Shown: in pieces, positions 36,191 through 50,990 of the stretch
Numbering within the stretch: position 1 is the first letter of the stretch
Layout of the letters: each line of letters begins with the position of its first letter
Assembly: GCF_051401765.1 (NCBI RefSeq)
Contig: NW_027480422.1
Location: 20,912,001-20,976,000 of the forward strand
Reading direction: 5' to 3'
Source: Calliopsis andreniformis
Lineage: Eukaryota > Arthropoda > Insecta > Hymenoptera > Andrenidae
DNA: 64,000 bases
Made by a program: the position numbers and the translations under genes
Notes under the pieces: generated by a model
The model's input: the letters and a program-made list of their open reading frames with translations, nothing else
What the model was told of the DNA's origin: nothing
Databases searched by the model: none

Positions 36191-39100
36191 CGCAGAGTGA
36201 AGCCTAGGTTGCCAGGAACGTAGAAATGACCATAACCTTCACACTGGTTGCTATTATTCGTTTTATACGATGTAAAAGCTGTTGAATTTATTTTGTATTT
36301 TATGCTTCTGGCGTTGAATTCATAGGCCCTAACTATTCGATCTGGTGCACCGACAACCTAGAGTGAAGCCTAGGTTGCCCGGAACGTAGAAATGACCATA
36401 ACTTTCACACTGTTTTCAATTATCGTTATTATACGATGCAAAAACTGTTGTATTTATATTGTATTTTATGCTTCTGGCGTTGTCTTCTTGGGCCCTAACT
36501 ATTCGATCTGGTGTAGCAACGCCCTAGAGTGAATCCTAGGTTGCCGGAACGTAGAAATGACCGTTACCTTCACACTGATTGCAATTACTCATTCTATACG
36601 ATGGAAAAGCTGTTGTATTTTTATTGTATTTTATGCTCCGGGCGTAGACTTCTAAGGCCCTAGCTATTCGACCTGGCGGAGCAACGCCCTACAGTGAAGC
36701 CTAGGTTGCCCGGAACGTAGAATTTGCCATTACAATTACACTGGATGCAATTATTCCTGTTATACGATGGAAGATCTGTTGTATCTTTACTGTATTTTAT
36801 GCTTCGGGCGTTGACTTCTAAGGCCCTTACTTTTCGATCTGGTGGAACAACGCCCTAGATTGAAGCCTAGCTTGCCTGGAACGTAGAAATGACCATTACC
36901 TTCACACTGATTGCAATTATTCATTTTATACGATGGAAAAACTATTGTATTTTTATTGTATTTATGCTTCGGGCGTTGACTTCTCAGGCCCTAACTATTC
37001 GATCTGGTGCAGCATCGCCCTAGAGTGAATCCTAGGTTGCCCGGAACGTAGAAATGACCATTACTTTCACACCGTTTGCAATTATTCATTTTATACGATG
37101 CAGAAACCCTTGTATTTGTATTGTATTTTATGCTTCTGGCATTGACTTCTAAGGCCGTAGCTATTCGATGTGGTGGAGCAACTCCATAGAGTGAAGCCTA
37201 GGTTGCACGGGACGTAGAAATGACCATTACTTTCACACGTTTTGCAATTGTTCATATTATACGATGCAAGAACTGTTGTATTTATATTGTATTTTATGAT
37301 TCTGTCGTTGACTTCTTAGGCCCTAACTATTCGATCTGGTGGAGCAACGCCGTAGAGTGAATCCTAGGTTGCCCGGAACGTAGAAATGACTATCACTTTC
37401 ACACGGGTTGCAAATATTCGTGTTATACGATGGAAAAACCGTTGCATTTTCATTGTATTTTATGCTTCGGGCGTTGACTTCTAAGGCCCTAACAATTCTA
37501 CCTGGTGGAGCAACGCACTAGAGTTCAGCCTAGATTGACCGGAACGTAGAAATGACCATATCTGTCACACCGGTTGCAATTATTCGTTTTATACGATGGA
37601 AAAACTGTTGTATTTGTTTTGTATTTTATGCTTCTGGCGCTGACTTCTTAGTCCCTTACTACTCGATCTGGTTGAACAACGCGCTAGATTGATGCCTAGG
37701 ATGCCCGGAATGCAGAAATGACTGTCACTTTCACACTGGTTGCAATTGTTCCAGTTATACGATGGAAAATCTGTTGTATCTTTATTGTATTTTATGCTTC
37801 GTGCGTTGACTTCTAAGGCCCTAACTATTCGATCTGGTGGAGCAACGCCCTAGAGTGAAGCCTAGGGTGCCCGGAACGTAGAAATGACCATAATTTTCAC
37901 ATCGGTTGCAATTATTCGTTTTATTCGATCGAAAAACTGTTGCATTTGTATTGTATTTTACGCTTCTGGCGTTGACTTCTATGGCCCTAACAATTCGATG
38001 TTGTGGAACAACGCCCTAGAGTGAAGCATAGGTTGCCCGGAACGTAGAAATGACCATCACTTTCACACTGGTTGCTATTACTCCTGTTATACGGTGGAAA
38101 GACTGTTGTATCTTTATTGTATTTTATGCTTCGGGCGTCGACTTCTAAGGCCCTAAGTATTCGATCTGGTGGAGCAACGCCCTAGAGCCAAGCCTAGTTT
38201 GCCCGGAACGTAGATATGGCCATTACATTCACACTGGGTGCAATTATTCGTTTTATACGATGGAAAAACAATTGTATTTATTCTGTATTTTATGCTTCGG
38301 GCGTTGACTTCTAAGGCCCTAACTATTCGATCTGGTGGAGCAGCGCCCTAGAGTGAAGCCTAGGTTGCCCGTAACGTAGAAATGACCATTACCTTCACAC
38401 TGGTTGCAGTTATTCCTGTTATACGATGGAAAAACTGTTGTATTTTTATTGTATTATATGCTTCGGGCGTTGACTTCTAAGGCCCTAACTATTCGATCTG
38501 GTGGAGCAACGCTATAGAGTGAAGCCAAGGTTGACCGGAACGTAGAAATGACCATAACTTTCACACCCGTTGCAATTATTTGTTTTATACGATGGAAAAA
38601 CTGTTGTATTTGTTTTGTATTTTATGCTTCTGGCGTTGACTTCCAAGGCCCTAACAATTCGATGTGGTGGAACAACGCCCTAGAGTGAAGCATAGGTTGC
38701 CCGGAATGTAGAAATGACCATCACTTTCACACTGGTTGCTATTACTCCTGTTATACGATGGAAAATCTGTTGTATCTTTATTGTACTTTATGCTTCGGGC
38801 GTTGACTTCTAAGGCACTAAGTGTTCGATCTGGTGGAGCAACGCCCTAGAGTGAAGCCTAGGTTGCCGGAACGTAGAAATGACCATTACCTTCACACTGG
38901 TTGCAGTTACTCCTGTTATACGATGGAAAAACTGTTGTATTTATTTTGTATTTTATGCTTCGGGCGTTGACTTCTAAAGCCCTAGCTATTCGAACTGGTT
39001 GAGCAATGGCCTAGAGTGAAGCCTAGGTTGTCCGGAACGTAGATATGGCCGTTACTTTCACACTGGATGCAATTATTCGTTTTATACGATGGAAAAACTG

Positions 39101-42100
39101 TTGGATCTTTATTGTATTTTATGCTTCGGGCGTTGACTTCTTAGGCCCTGACCATTCGATCTGGTGGTGCAACGCCCTAGAGTGAAGCCTAGGTTGCCCG
39201 GAACATAGAAATGACCATTACCTTCACACTGATTGCAATTATTCATTTTATACGATGGAAAAGCTATTGTATTTTTATTGTATTTTATGCTTCGGGCGTT
39301 GACTTCTAAGGCCCTAACTATTCCATCTGGTGGTGCAACGCTCTAGAGTGAAGCCTAGGTCGCCCGGAACGTAGAAATGACCATAATTTTCACACCGGTT
39401 GCAATTATTCGTTTTATACGATGGAAAAACTGTTGCATTTGTTTCGTATTTTACGCTTCTGGCGTTGACTTCTAAGGCCTTAACAATTCGTCCTGGCGGA
39501 ACAACGCCCTAGAGCGAAGCCTAGGTTGCACGGAAGGTCGAAATGACCATCCCTTTCACACTGGTTGCAATTACTCCTGTTATAAAATGGAAAAACTGTT
39601 GTATCTTTATTGTATTTTATGCTTCGGGCGTTGTCTTCTGAGGCCCTAACCATTCGATCTGGTGGAGCAACGCCGTAGAGCCAAGCCTAGGTTGCCCGTA
39701 ACGTAGATATGGCCATTACTTTCACACTGGATGGAATTATTCGTTTTATACGATGGAAAAACTGTTGTGCTTATTCTGTATTTTATGCTCCGGGCGTAGA
39801 CTTCTAAGGCCCTAGCTATTCGGTTTGGTAGGGCAACACCCTACAGTGAAGCCTAGGTTGCCTGGAACGTAGAAATGCCTATCACATTCACACGGGTTGC
39901 AATTATTCGTGTTATACGATGGAAAAACCGTTGCATTTTCATTGTATTTTATGCTTCGGGCGTTGACATCTAAGGCCCTAACGATTCTATCTGGTGGAGC
40001 AACGCCCTCGAGTGAAGCCTATGTTGACCGGAACGTAGAAATGACCATAACTTTCACACCCGTTGCTATTATTTGTTTTATACGATGGAAAAACTGATGT
40101 ATCTTTATTGTATTTTATGCTTCGGGCGTTGACTTCTAAGGCCCTAACTATTCGGTCTGGTGGAGCAACGCCCTAGAGCCAAGCCTAGGTTGCCCGGAAC
40201 GTAGATATGGCCATTACTTTCACACTGGATGCAATTATTCGTTTTATCCGATGGAAAAGCTGTTGTACTTATTCTGTATTTTATGCTTCGGGCGTTGACT
40301 TCTAAGGCCCTAACTATTCGATCTGGAGGAGCAACGCCCTAGAGCCAAGCCTAGGTTGCCCGGAACGTAGATATGGCCATTACTTTCATACTGGATGCAA
40401 TTATTCATTTTATACGATGGAAATACTATTGTATTTTTATTCTATTTTATGCTTCGAGCGTTGACTTCTATGGCACTAACTATTCGATCTGGTGGAGCAA
40501 CGCCCTAGAGTGAAGCCTAGGTTGCCCGGAACGTAGAAATGACCATCACTTTCACACTGGTTGCAATTACTCCTGTTATACGATGGAAAAACTGTTGTAT
40601 CTTTATTGTACTTTATGCTTTGGGCGTTGACTTCTAAGGCCCTAACTATTCGATCTGGTGGAGCAACGCCCTAGAGCCAAGCCTAGGTTGCCCGGAACGT
40701 AGATATGGCCGTTACTTTCACACTGGATGCAATTATTCGTTTTATACGATGGAAAAACTGTTGTATTTATTCTGTATTTTATGCTTCGGGCGTTGACATC
40801 TAAGGCCCTAACGATTCTATCTGGTGGAGCAACGCCCTCGAGTGAATCCTAGGTTGCCCGGAACGTAGAAATGACTATCACTTTCACACGGGTTGCAAAT
40901 ATTCGTGTTATACGATGGAAAAACCGTTGCATTTTCATTGTATTTTATGCTTCGGGCGTTGACTTCTAAGGCCCTAACAATTCTACCTGGTGGAGCAACG
41001 CCCTAGAGTGCAGCCTAGATTGACCGGAACGTAGAAATGACCATATCTGTCACACCGGTTGCAATTATTCGTTTTATACGATGGAAAAACTGTTGTATTT
41101 GTCTTGTATTTTATGCTTCTGGCGCTGACTTCTTAGTCCCTTACTACTCGATCTGGTTGAACAACGCGCTAGATTGAAGCCTAGGATGCCCGGAATGGAG
41201 AAATGACTGTCACTTTCACACTGGTTGCAATTGTTCCAGTTATACGATGGAAAATCTGTTGTATCTTTATTGTATTTTATGCTTCGTGAGTTGACTTCTA
41301 AGGCCCTAACTATTCGATCTGGTGGAGCAACGCCCTAGAGTGAAGCCTAGGGTGCCCGGAACGTAGAAATGACCATAATTTTCACATCGGTTGCAATTAT
41401 TCGTTTTATTCGATCGAAAAACTGTTGCATTTGTATTGTATTTCACGCTTCTGGCGTTGACTTCTATGGCCCTAACAATTCGCTGTGGTGGAACAACGCC
41501 CTAGAGTGAAGCATAGGTTGCCCGGAACGTAGAAATGACCATCACTTTCACACTGGTTGCTATGACTCCTGTTATACGGTGGAAAAACTGTTGTATCTTT
41601 ATTGTATTTTATGCTTCGGGCGTCGACTTCTAAGGCCCTAAGTATTCGATCTGGTGGAGCAACGCCCTAGAGCCAAGCCTAGTTTGCCCGGAACGTAGAT
41701 ATGGCCATTACATTCACACTGGATGCAATTATTCGTTTTATACGATGGAAAAACTGTTGTATTTATTTTGTATTTTATGCTTCGGGCGTTGACTTCTAAA
41801 GCCCTAGCTATTCGAACTGGTTGAGCAATGGCCTAGAGTGAAGCCTAGGTTGTCCGGAACGTAGATATGGCCGTTACTTTCACACTGGATGCAATTATTC
41901 GTTTTATACGATGGAAAAACTGTTGTATCTTTATTGTATTTTATGCTTCGGGCGTTGACTTCTTAGGCCCTGACCATTCGATCTGGTGGTGCAACGCCCT
42001 AGAGTGAAGCCTAGGTTGCCCGGAACGTAGAAATGACCATTACCTTCACACTGATTGCAATTATTCATTTTATACGATGGAAAAGCTATTGTATTTTTAT

Positions 42101-45100
42101 TGTATTTTATGCTTCGGGCGTTGACTTCTAAGGCCCTAACTATTCCATCTGGTGGTGCAACGCTCTAGAGTGAAGCCTAGGTCGCCCGGAACGTAGAAAT
42201 GACCATAATTTTCACATCGGTTGCAATTATTCGTTTTATACGATGGAAAAACTGATGCATTTGTTTCGTATTTTACGCTTCTGGCGTTGACTTCTAAGGC
42301 CTTAACAATTCGTGCTGGCGGAACAACGCCCTAGAGCGAAGCCTAGGTTGCACGGAAGGTCGAAATGACCATCACTTTCACACTGGTTGCAATTACTCCT
42401 GTTATAAAATGGAAAAACTGTTGTATCTTTATTGTATTTTATGCTTCGGGCGTTGTCTTCTGAGGCCCTAACCATTCGATCTGGTGGAGCAACGCCGTAG
42501 AGCCAAGCCTAGGTTGCCCGTAACGTAGATATGGCCATTACTTTCACACTGGATGGAATTATTCGTTTTATACGATGGAAAAACTGTTGTGCTTATTCTG
42601 TATTTTATGCTCCGGGCGTAGACTTCTAAGGCCATAGCTATTCGGTTTGGTAGGGCAACACCCTACAGTGAAGCCTAGGTTGCCTGGAACGTAGAAATGC
42701 CTATCACATTCACACGGGTTGCAATTATTCGTGTTATACGATGGAAAAACCGTTGCATTTTCATTGTATTTTATGCTTCGGGCGTTGACATCTAAGGCCC
42801 TAACGATTCTATCTGGTGGAGCAACGCCCTCGAGTGAAGCCTAGGTTGACCGGAACGTAGAAATGACCATAACTTTCACACCCGTTGCTATTATTTGTTT
42901 TATACGATGGAAAAACTGATGTATCTTTATTGTATTTTATGCTTCGGGCGTTGACTTCTAAGGCGCTAACTATTCGGTCTGGTGGAGCAACGCCCTAGAG
43001 CCAAGCCTAGGTTGCCCGGAACGTAGATATGGCCATTACTTTCACACTGGATGCAATTATTCGTTTTATACGATGGAAAAGCTGTTGTACTTATTCTGTA
43101 TTTTATGCTTCGGGCGTTGACTTCTAAGGCCCTAACTATTCGATCTGGAGGAGCAACGCGCTAGATTGAAGCCTAGGATGCCCGGAATGGAGAAATGACT
43201 GTCACTTTCACACTGGTTGCAATTGTTCCAGTTATACGATGGAAAATCTGTTGTATCTTTATTGTATTTTATGCTTCGTGCGTTGACTTCTAAGGCCCTA
43301 ACTATTCGATCTGGTGGAGCAACGCCCTAGAGTGAAGCCTAGGGTGCCCGGAACGTAGAAATGACCATAATTTTCACATCGGTTGCAATTATTCGTTTTA
43401 TTCGATCGAAAAACTGTTGCATTTGTATTGTATTTTACGCTTCTGGCGTTGACTTCTATGGCCCTAACAATTCGATGTGGTGGAACAACGCCCTAGAGTG
43501 AAGCATAGGTTGCCCGGATCGTAGAAATGACCATCACTTTCACACTGGTTGCTATTACTCCTGTTATACGGTGGAAAAACTGTTGTATCTTTATTGTATT
43601 TTATGCTTCGGGCGTCGACTTCTAAGGCCCTAAGTATTCGATCTGGTGGAGCAACGCCCTAGAGCCAAGCCTAGTTTGCCCGGAACGTAGATATGGCCAT
43701 TACATTCACACTGGATGCAATTATTCGTTTTATACGATGGAAAAACAGTTGTATTTATTCTGTATTTTATGCTTCGGGCGTTGACTTCTAAGGCCCTAAC
43801 TATTCGATCTGGTGGAGCAACGCTATAGAGTGAAGCCTAGGTTGACCGGAACGTAGAAATGACCATAACTTTCACACCCGTTGCAATTATTTGTTTTATA
43901 CGATGGAAAAACTGTTGTATTTGTTTCGTATTTTATGCTTCTGGCGTTGACTTCCAAGGCCCTAACAATTCGATGTGGTGGAACAACGCCCTAGAGTGAA
44001 GCATAGGTTGCCCGGAATGTAGAAATGACCATCACTTTCACACTGGTTGCTATTACTCCTGTTATACGATGGAAAATCTGTTGTATCTTTATTGTACTTT
44101 ATGCTTCGGGCGTTGATTTCTAAGGCACTAACCGTTCGATCTGGTGGAGCAACGCCCTAGAGTGAAGCCTAGGTTGCCGGAACGTAGAAATGACCATTAC
44201 CTTCACACTGGTTGCAGTTACTCCTGTTATACGATGGAAAAACAGTTGTATTTTTATTGTATTATATGCTTCGGGCGTTGACTTCTAAGGCCCTACCTAT
44301 CCGATCTGTTGCAGCAACGCCCTAGAGTGAATCCTAGCTTGCCCGGAACGCAGAAATGACCATTACCTTCGCACTGATTGCAATTATTCATTTTATACGG
44401 TGGAAAGACTGTTGTATTTTTATTGTATTTTATGCTTCGGGCGTTGACTTCTAAGGCCCTAACTATTCGATCTGGTGGAGCAACGCCGCAGAGTGAAGCC
44501 TAGGTTGCCAGGAACGTAGAAATGACCATAGCCTTCACACTGGTTGCAATTATTCGTTTTATACGATGGAAAAACTGTTGTATTTATTTTGTATTTTATG
44601 CTTCGGGCGTTGACTTCTAAAGCCCTAGCTATTCGAACTGGTTGAGCAATGGCCTAGAGTGAAGCCTAGGTTGTCCGGAACGTAGATATGGCCGTTACTT
44701 TCACACTGGATGCAATTATTCGTTTTATACGATGGAAAAACTGTTGTATCTTTATTGTATTTTATGCTTCGGGCGTTGACTTCTAAGGCCCTAACTATTC
44801 CATCTGGTGGTGCAACGCTCTAGAGTGAAGCCTAGGTCGCCCGGAACGTAGAAATGACCATGATTTTCACATCGGTTGCAATTATTCGTTTTATACGATG
44901 GAAAAACTGTTGCATTTGTTTCGTATTTTACGCTTCTGGCGTTGACTTCTAAGGCCTTAACAATTCGTCCTGGCGGAACAACGCCCTAGAGCGAAGCCTA
45001 GGTTGCACGGAAGGTCGAAATGACCATCACTTTCACACTGGTTGTAATTACTCCTGTTATAAAATGGAAAAACTGTTGTATCTTTATTGTATTTTATGCT

Positions 45101-48100
45101 TCGGGCGTTGTCTTCTGAGGCCCTAACCATTCGATCTGGTGGAGCAACGCCGTAGAGCCAAGCCTAGGTTGCCCGTAACGTAGATATGGCCATTACTTTC
45201 ACACTGGATGGAATTATTCGTTTTATACGATGGAAAAACTGTTGTGCTTATTCTGTATTTTATGCTCCGGGCGTAGACTTCTAAGGCCCTAGCTATTCGG
45301 TTTGGTAGGGCAACACCCTACAGTGAAGCCTAGGTTGCCTGGAACGTAGAAATGCCTATCACATTCACACGGGTTGCAATTATTCGTGTTATACGATGGA
45401 AAAACCGTTGCATTTTCATTGTATTTTATGCTTCGGGCGTTGACATCTAAGGCCCTAACAATTCTATCTGGTGGAGCAACGCCCTCGAGTGAAGCCTAGG
45501 TTGACCGGAACGTAGAAATGACCATAACTTTCACACCCGTTGCTATTATTTGTTTTATACGATGGAAAAACTGATGTATCTTTATTGTATTTTATGCTTC
45601 GGGCGTTGACTTCTAAGGCCCTAACTATTCGGTCTGGTGGAGCAACGCCCTAGAGCCAAGCCTAGGTTGCCCGGAACGTAGATATGGCCATTACTTTCAC
45701 ACTGGATGCAATTATTCGTTTTATACGATGGAAAAGCTGTTGTACTTATTCTGTATTTTATGCTTCGGGCGTTGACTTCTAAGGCCCTAACTATTCGATC
45801 TGGAGGAGCAACGCCCTAGAGCCAAGCCTAGGTTGCCCGGAACGTAGATATGGCCATTACTTTCATACTGGATGCAATTATTCATTTTATACGATGGAAA
45901 TACTATTGTATTTTTATTCTATTTTATGCTTCGAGCGTTGACTTCTATGGCACTAACTATTCGATCTGGTGGAGCAACGCCCTAGAGTGAAGCCTAGGTT
46001 GCCCGGAACGTAGAAATGACCATCACTTTCACACTGGTTGCAATTACTCCTGTTATACGATGGAAAAACTGTTGTATCTTTATTGTACTTTATGCTTTGG
46101 GCGTTGACTTCTAAGGCCCTAACTATTCGATCTGGTGGAGCAACGCCCTAGAGCCAAGCCTAGGTTGCCCGGAACGTAGATATGGCCGTTACTTTCACAC
46201 TGGATGCAATTATTCGTTTTATACGATGGAAAAACTGTTGTATTTATTCTGTATTTTATGCTTCGGGCGTTGACATCTAAGGCCCTAACGATTCTATCTG
46301 GTGGAGCAACGCCCTCGAGTGAATCCTAGGTTGCCCGGAACGTAGAAATGACTATCACTTTCACACGGGTTGCAAATATTCGTGTTATACGATGGAAAAA
46401 CCGTTGCATTTTCATTGTATTTTATGCTTCGGGCGTTGACTTCTAAGGCCCTAACAATTCTACCTGGCGGAGCAACGCCCTAGAGTGCAGCCTAGATTGA
46501 CCGGAACGTAGAAATGACCATATCTGTCACACCGGTTGCAATTATTCGTTTTATACGATGGAAAAACTGTTGTATTTGTTTTGTATTTTATGCTTCTGGC
46601 GCTGACTTCTTAGTCCCTTACTACTCGATCTGGTTGAACAACGCGCTAGATTGAAGCCTAGGATGCCCGGAATGGAGAAATGACTGTCACTTTCACACTG
46701 GTTGCAATTGTTCCAGTTATACGATGGAAAATCTGTTGTATCTTTATTGTATTTTATGCTTCGTGCGTTGACTTCTAAGGCCCTAACTATTCGATCTGGT
46801 GGAGCAACGCCCTAGAGTGAAGCCTAGGGTGCCCGGAACGTAGAAATGACCATAATTTTCACATCGGTTCCAATTATTCGTTTTATTCGATCGAAAAACT
46901 GTTGCATTTGTATTGTATTTTACGCTTCTGGCGTTGACTTCTATGGCCCTAACAATTCGATGTGGTGGAACAACGCCCTAGAGTGAAGCATAGGTTGCCC
47001 GGAACGTAGAAATGACCATCACTTCCACACTGGTTGCTATGACTCCTGTTATACGGTGGAAAAACTGTTGTATCTTTATTGTATTTTATGCTTCGGGCGT
47101 CGACTTCTAAGGCCCTAAGGATTCGATCTGGTGGAGCAACGCCCTAGAGCCTAGCCTAGTTTGCCCGGAACGTAGATATGGCCATTACATTCACACTGGA
47201 TGCAATTATTCGTTTTATACGATGGAAAAACAGTTGTATTTATTCTGTATTTTATGCTTCGGGCGTTGACTTCTAAGGCCCTAACTATTCGATCTGGTGG
47301 AGCAACGCCCTAGAGTGAAGCCTAGGTTGCCCGTAACGTAGAAATGACCATTACCTTCACACTGGTTGCAGTTATTCCTGTTATACGATGGAAAAACTGT
47401 TGTATTTTTATTGTATTATATGCTTCGGGCGTTGACTTCTAAGGCCCTAACTATTCGATCTGGTGGAGCAACGCTATAGAGTGAAGCCTAGGTTGACCGG
47501 AACGTAGAAATGACCATAACTTTCACACCCGTTGCAATTATTTGTTTTATACGATGGAAAAACTGTTGTATTTGTTTTGTATTTTATGCTTCTGGCGTTG
47601 ACTTCCAAGGCCCTAACAATTCGATGTGGTGGAACAACGCCCTAGAGTGAAGCATAGGTTGCCCGGAATGTAGAAATGACCATCACTTTCACACTGGTTG
47701 CTATTACTCCTGTTATACGATGGAAAATCTGTTGTATCTTTATTGTACTTTATGCTTCGGGCGTTGACTTCTAAGGCACTAACTGTTCGATCTGGTGGAG
47801 CAACGCCCTAGAGTGAAGCCTAGGTTGCCGGAACGTAGAAATGACCATTACCTTCACACTGGTTGCAGTTACTCCTGTTATACGATGGAAAAACTGTTGT
47901 ATTTTTATTGTATTATATGCTTCGGGCGTTGACTTCTAAGGCCCTAACTATCCGATCTGGTGCAGCAACGCCCTAGAGTGAATCCTAGCTTGCCCGGAAC
48001 GCAGAAATGACCATTACCTTCGCACTGATTGCAATTATTCATTCTATACGGTGGAAAAACTGTTGTATTTTTATTGTATTTTATGCTTCGGGCGTTGACT

Positions 48101-48334
48101 TCTAAGGCCCTAACTATTCGATCTGGTGGAGCAACGCCGCAGAGTGAAGCCTAGGTTGCCAGGAACGTAGAAATGACCATAACCTTCACACTGGTTGCAA
48201 TTATTCGTTTTATACGATGGAAAAACTGTTGTATTTATTTTGTATTTTATGCTTCGGGCGTTGACTTCTAAAGCCCTAGCTATTCGAACTGGTTGAGCAA
48301 TGGCCTAGAGTGAAGCCTAGGTTGTCCGGAACGT
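36191..48334 (-). repeat. Variable-length higher-order repeats, right array part 2
   Basis: About 73 monomers. Landmark cggaaggtcg occurs at 39531, 42353, 45008 and 48825, and landmark cggtttggtagggcaacacc at 39821, 42643, 45298 and 49115. The spacings are 2,822, 2,655 and 3,817 bp, which is 17, 16 and 23 monomers. Between 37.5 and 42 kb the register shifts from an offset of 3,486 (21 monomers, at 37491/40977) to 2,822 (17 monomers, at 38941/41763), so one copy has exactly four fewer monomers. Segment 36191-37450 is more divergent than the rest. There is no non-satellite sequence. Confidence 0.85.
41067..41083 (+). promoter_or_regulatory. CENP-B-box-like site (example, weak)
   Basis: The 17-mer has TTCG, four bases, A, two bases and CG in the spacing of the CENP-B box core, then AT where the core needs GG. 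That is 7 of 9 core bases. Many right-array monomers carry the same site; the left array has its reverse complement (for example 8053-8069). Other monomers have ttcctgttata or ttcattttata at this place. It may be chance, since one fixed monomer site is copied hundreds of times. Confidence 0.25.
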
Positions 48335-50990
48335 AGATATGGCCGTTACTTTCACACTGGATGCAATTATTCGTTTTATACGATGGAAAAACTGTTGTAT
48401 CTTTATTGTATTTTATGCTTCGGGCGTTGACTTCTTAGGCCCTGACCATTCGATCTGGTGGTGCAACGCCCTAGAGTGAAGCCTAGGTTGCCCGGAACGT
48501 AGAAATGACCATTACCTTCACACTGATTGCAATTATTCATTTTATACGATGGAAAAGCTATTGTATTTTTATTGTATTTTATGCTTCGGGCGTTGACTTC
48601 TAAGGCCCTAACTATTCCATCTGGTGGTGCAACGCTCTAGAGTGAAGCCTAGGTCGCCCGGAACGTAGAAATGACCATAATTTTCACATCGGTTGCAATT
48701 ATTCGTTTTATACGATGGAAAAACTGTTGCATTTGTTTCGTATTTTACGCTTCTGGCGTTGACTTCTAAGGCCTTAACAATTCGTCCTGGCGGAACAACG
48801 CCCTAGAGCGAAGCCTAGGTTGCACGGAAGGTCGAAATGACCATCACTTTCACACTGGTTGCAATTACTCCTGTTATAAAATGGAAAAACTGTTGTATCT
48901 TTATTGTATTTTATGCTTCGGGCGTTGTCTTCTGAGGCCCTAACCATTCGATCTGGTGGAGCAACGCCGTAGAGCCAAGCCTAGGTTGCCCGTAACGTAG
49001 ATATGGCCATTACTTTCACACTGGATGGAATTATTCGTTTTATACGATGGAAAAACTGTTGTGCTTATTCTGTATTTTATGCTCCGGGCGTAGACTTCTA
49101 AGGCCCTAGCTATTCGGTTTGGTAGGGCAACACCCTACAGTGAAGCCTAGGTTGCCTGGAACGTAGAAATGCCTATCACATTCACACGGGTTGCAATTAT
49201 TCGTGTTATACGATGGAAAAACCGTTGCATTTTCATTGTATTTTATGCTTCGGGCGTTGACATCTAAGGCCCTAACAATTCTATCTGGTGGAGCAACGCC
49301 CTCGAGTGAAGCCTAGGTTGACCGGAACGTAGAAATTACCATAACTTTCACACCCGTTGCTATTATTTGTTTTATACGATGGAAAAACTGATGTATCTTT
49401 ATTGTATTTTATGCTTCGGGCGTTGACTTCTAAGGCCCTAACTATTCGGTCTGGTGGAGCAACGCCCTAGAGCCAAGCCTAGGTTGCCCGGAACGTAGAT
49501 ATGGCCATTACTTTCACACTGGATGCAATTATTAGTTTTATACGATGGAAAAGCTGTTGTACTTATTCTGTATTTTATGCTTCGGGCGTTGACTTCTAAG
49601 GCCCTAACTATTCGATCTGGAGGAGCAACGCCCTAGAGCCAAGCCTAGGTTGCCCGGAACGTAGATATGGCCATTACTTTCATACTGGATGCAATTATTC
49701 ATTTTATACGATGGAAATACTATTGTATTTTTATTCTATTTTATGCTTCGAGCGTTGACTTCTATGGCACTAACTATTCGATCTGGTGGAGCAACGCCCT
49801 AGAGTGAAGCCTAGGTTGCCCGGAACGTAGAAATGACCATCACTTTCACACTGGTTGCAATTACTCCTGTTATGCGATGGAAAAACTGTTGTATCTTTAT
49901 TGTACTTTATGCTTTGGGCGTCGACTTCTAAGGCCCTAACTATTCGATCTGGTGGAGCAACGCCCTAGAGCCAAGCCTAGGTTGCCCGGAACGTAGATAT
50001 GGCCGTTACTTTCACACTGGATGCAATTATTCGTTTTATACGATGGAAAAACTGTTGTATTTATTCTGTATTTTATGCTTCGGGCGTTGACATCTAAGGC
50101 CCTAACGATTCTATCTGGTGGAGCAACGCCCTCGAGTGAATCCTAGGTTGCCCGGAACGTAGAAATGACTATCACTTTCACACGGGTTGCAAATATTCGT
50201 GTTATACGATGGAAAAACCGTTGCATTTTCATTGTATTTTATGCTTCGGGCGTTGACTTCTAAGGCCCTAACAATTCTACCTGGTGGAGCAACGCCCTAG
50301 AGTGCAGCCTAGATTGACCGGAACGTAGAAATGACCATATCTGTCACACCGGTTGCAATTATTCGTTTTATACGATGGAAAAACTGTTGTATTTGTTTTG
50401 TATTTTATGCTTCTGGCGCTGACTTCTTAGTCCCTTACTACTCGATCTGGTTGAACAACGCGCTAGATTGAAGCCTAGGATGCCCGGAATGGAGAAATGA
50501 CTGTCACTTTCACACTGGTTGCAATTGTTCCAGTTATACGATGGAAAATCTGTTGTATCTTTATTGTATTTTATGCTTCGTGCGTTGACTTCTAAGGCCC
50601 TAACAATTCTACCTGCTGGAGCAACGCCCTAGAGTGCAGCCTAGATTGACCGGAACGTAGAAATGACCATATCTGTCACACCGGTTGCAATTATTCGTTT
50701 TATACGATGGAAAAACTGTTGTATTTGTTTTGTATTTTATGCTTCTGGCGCTGACTTCTTAGTCCCTTACTACTCGATCTGGTTGAACAACGCGCTAGAT
50801 TGAAGCCTAGGATGCCCGGAATGGAGAAATGACTGTCACTTTCACACTGGTTGCAATTGTTCCAGTTATACGATGGAAAATCTGTTGTATCTTTATTGTA
50901 TTTTATGCTTCGGGCGTTGACTTCTTAGGCCCTGACCATTCGATCTGGTGGTGCAACGCCCTAGAGTGAAGCCTAGGTTGCCCGGAACGT
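48335..50990 (-). repeat. 16-monomer higher-order repeat, unit 1 (2,656 bp)
   Basis: Tandem unit with a period of exactly 2,656 bp (16 x 166), measured at cttcttaggccctgacc (48431/51087), cggaaggtcg (48825/51481) and acctgctgga (50611/53267). Rare shared variants include aattaccataactttc and attattagttttatacg. Inside the unit, two monomers are themselves tandemly duplicated (agtgcagcctagattgacc at 50301 and 50633, 332 bp apart). Confidence 0.9.
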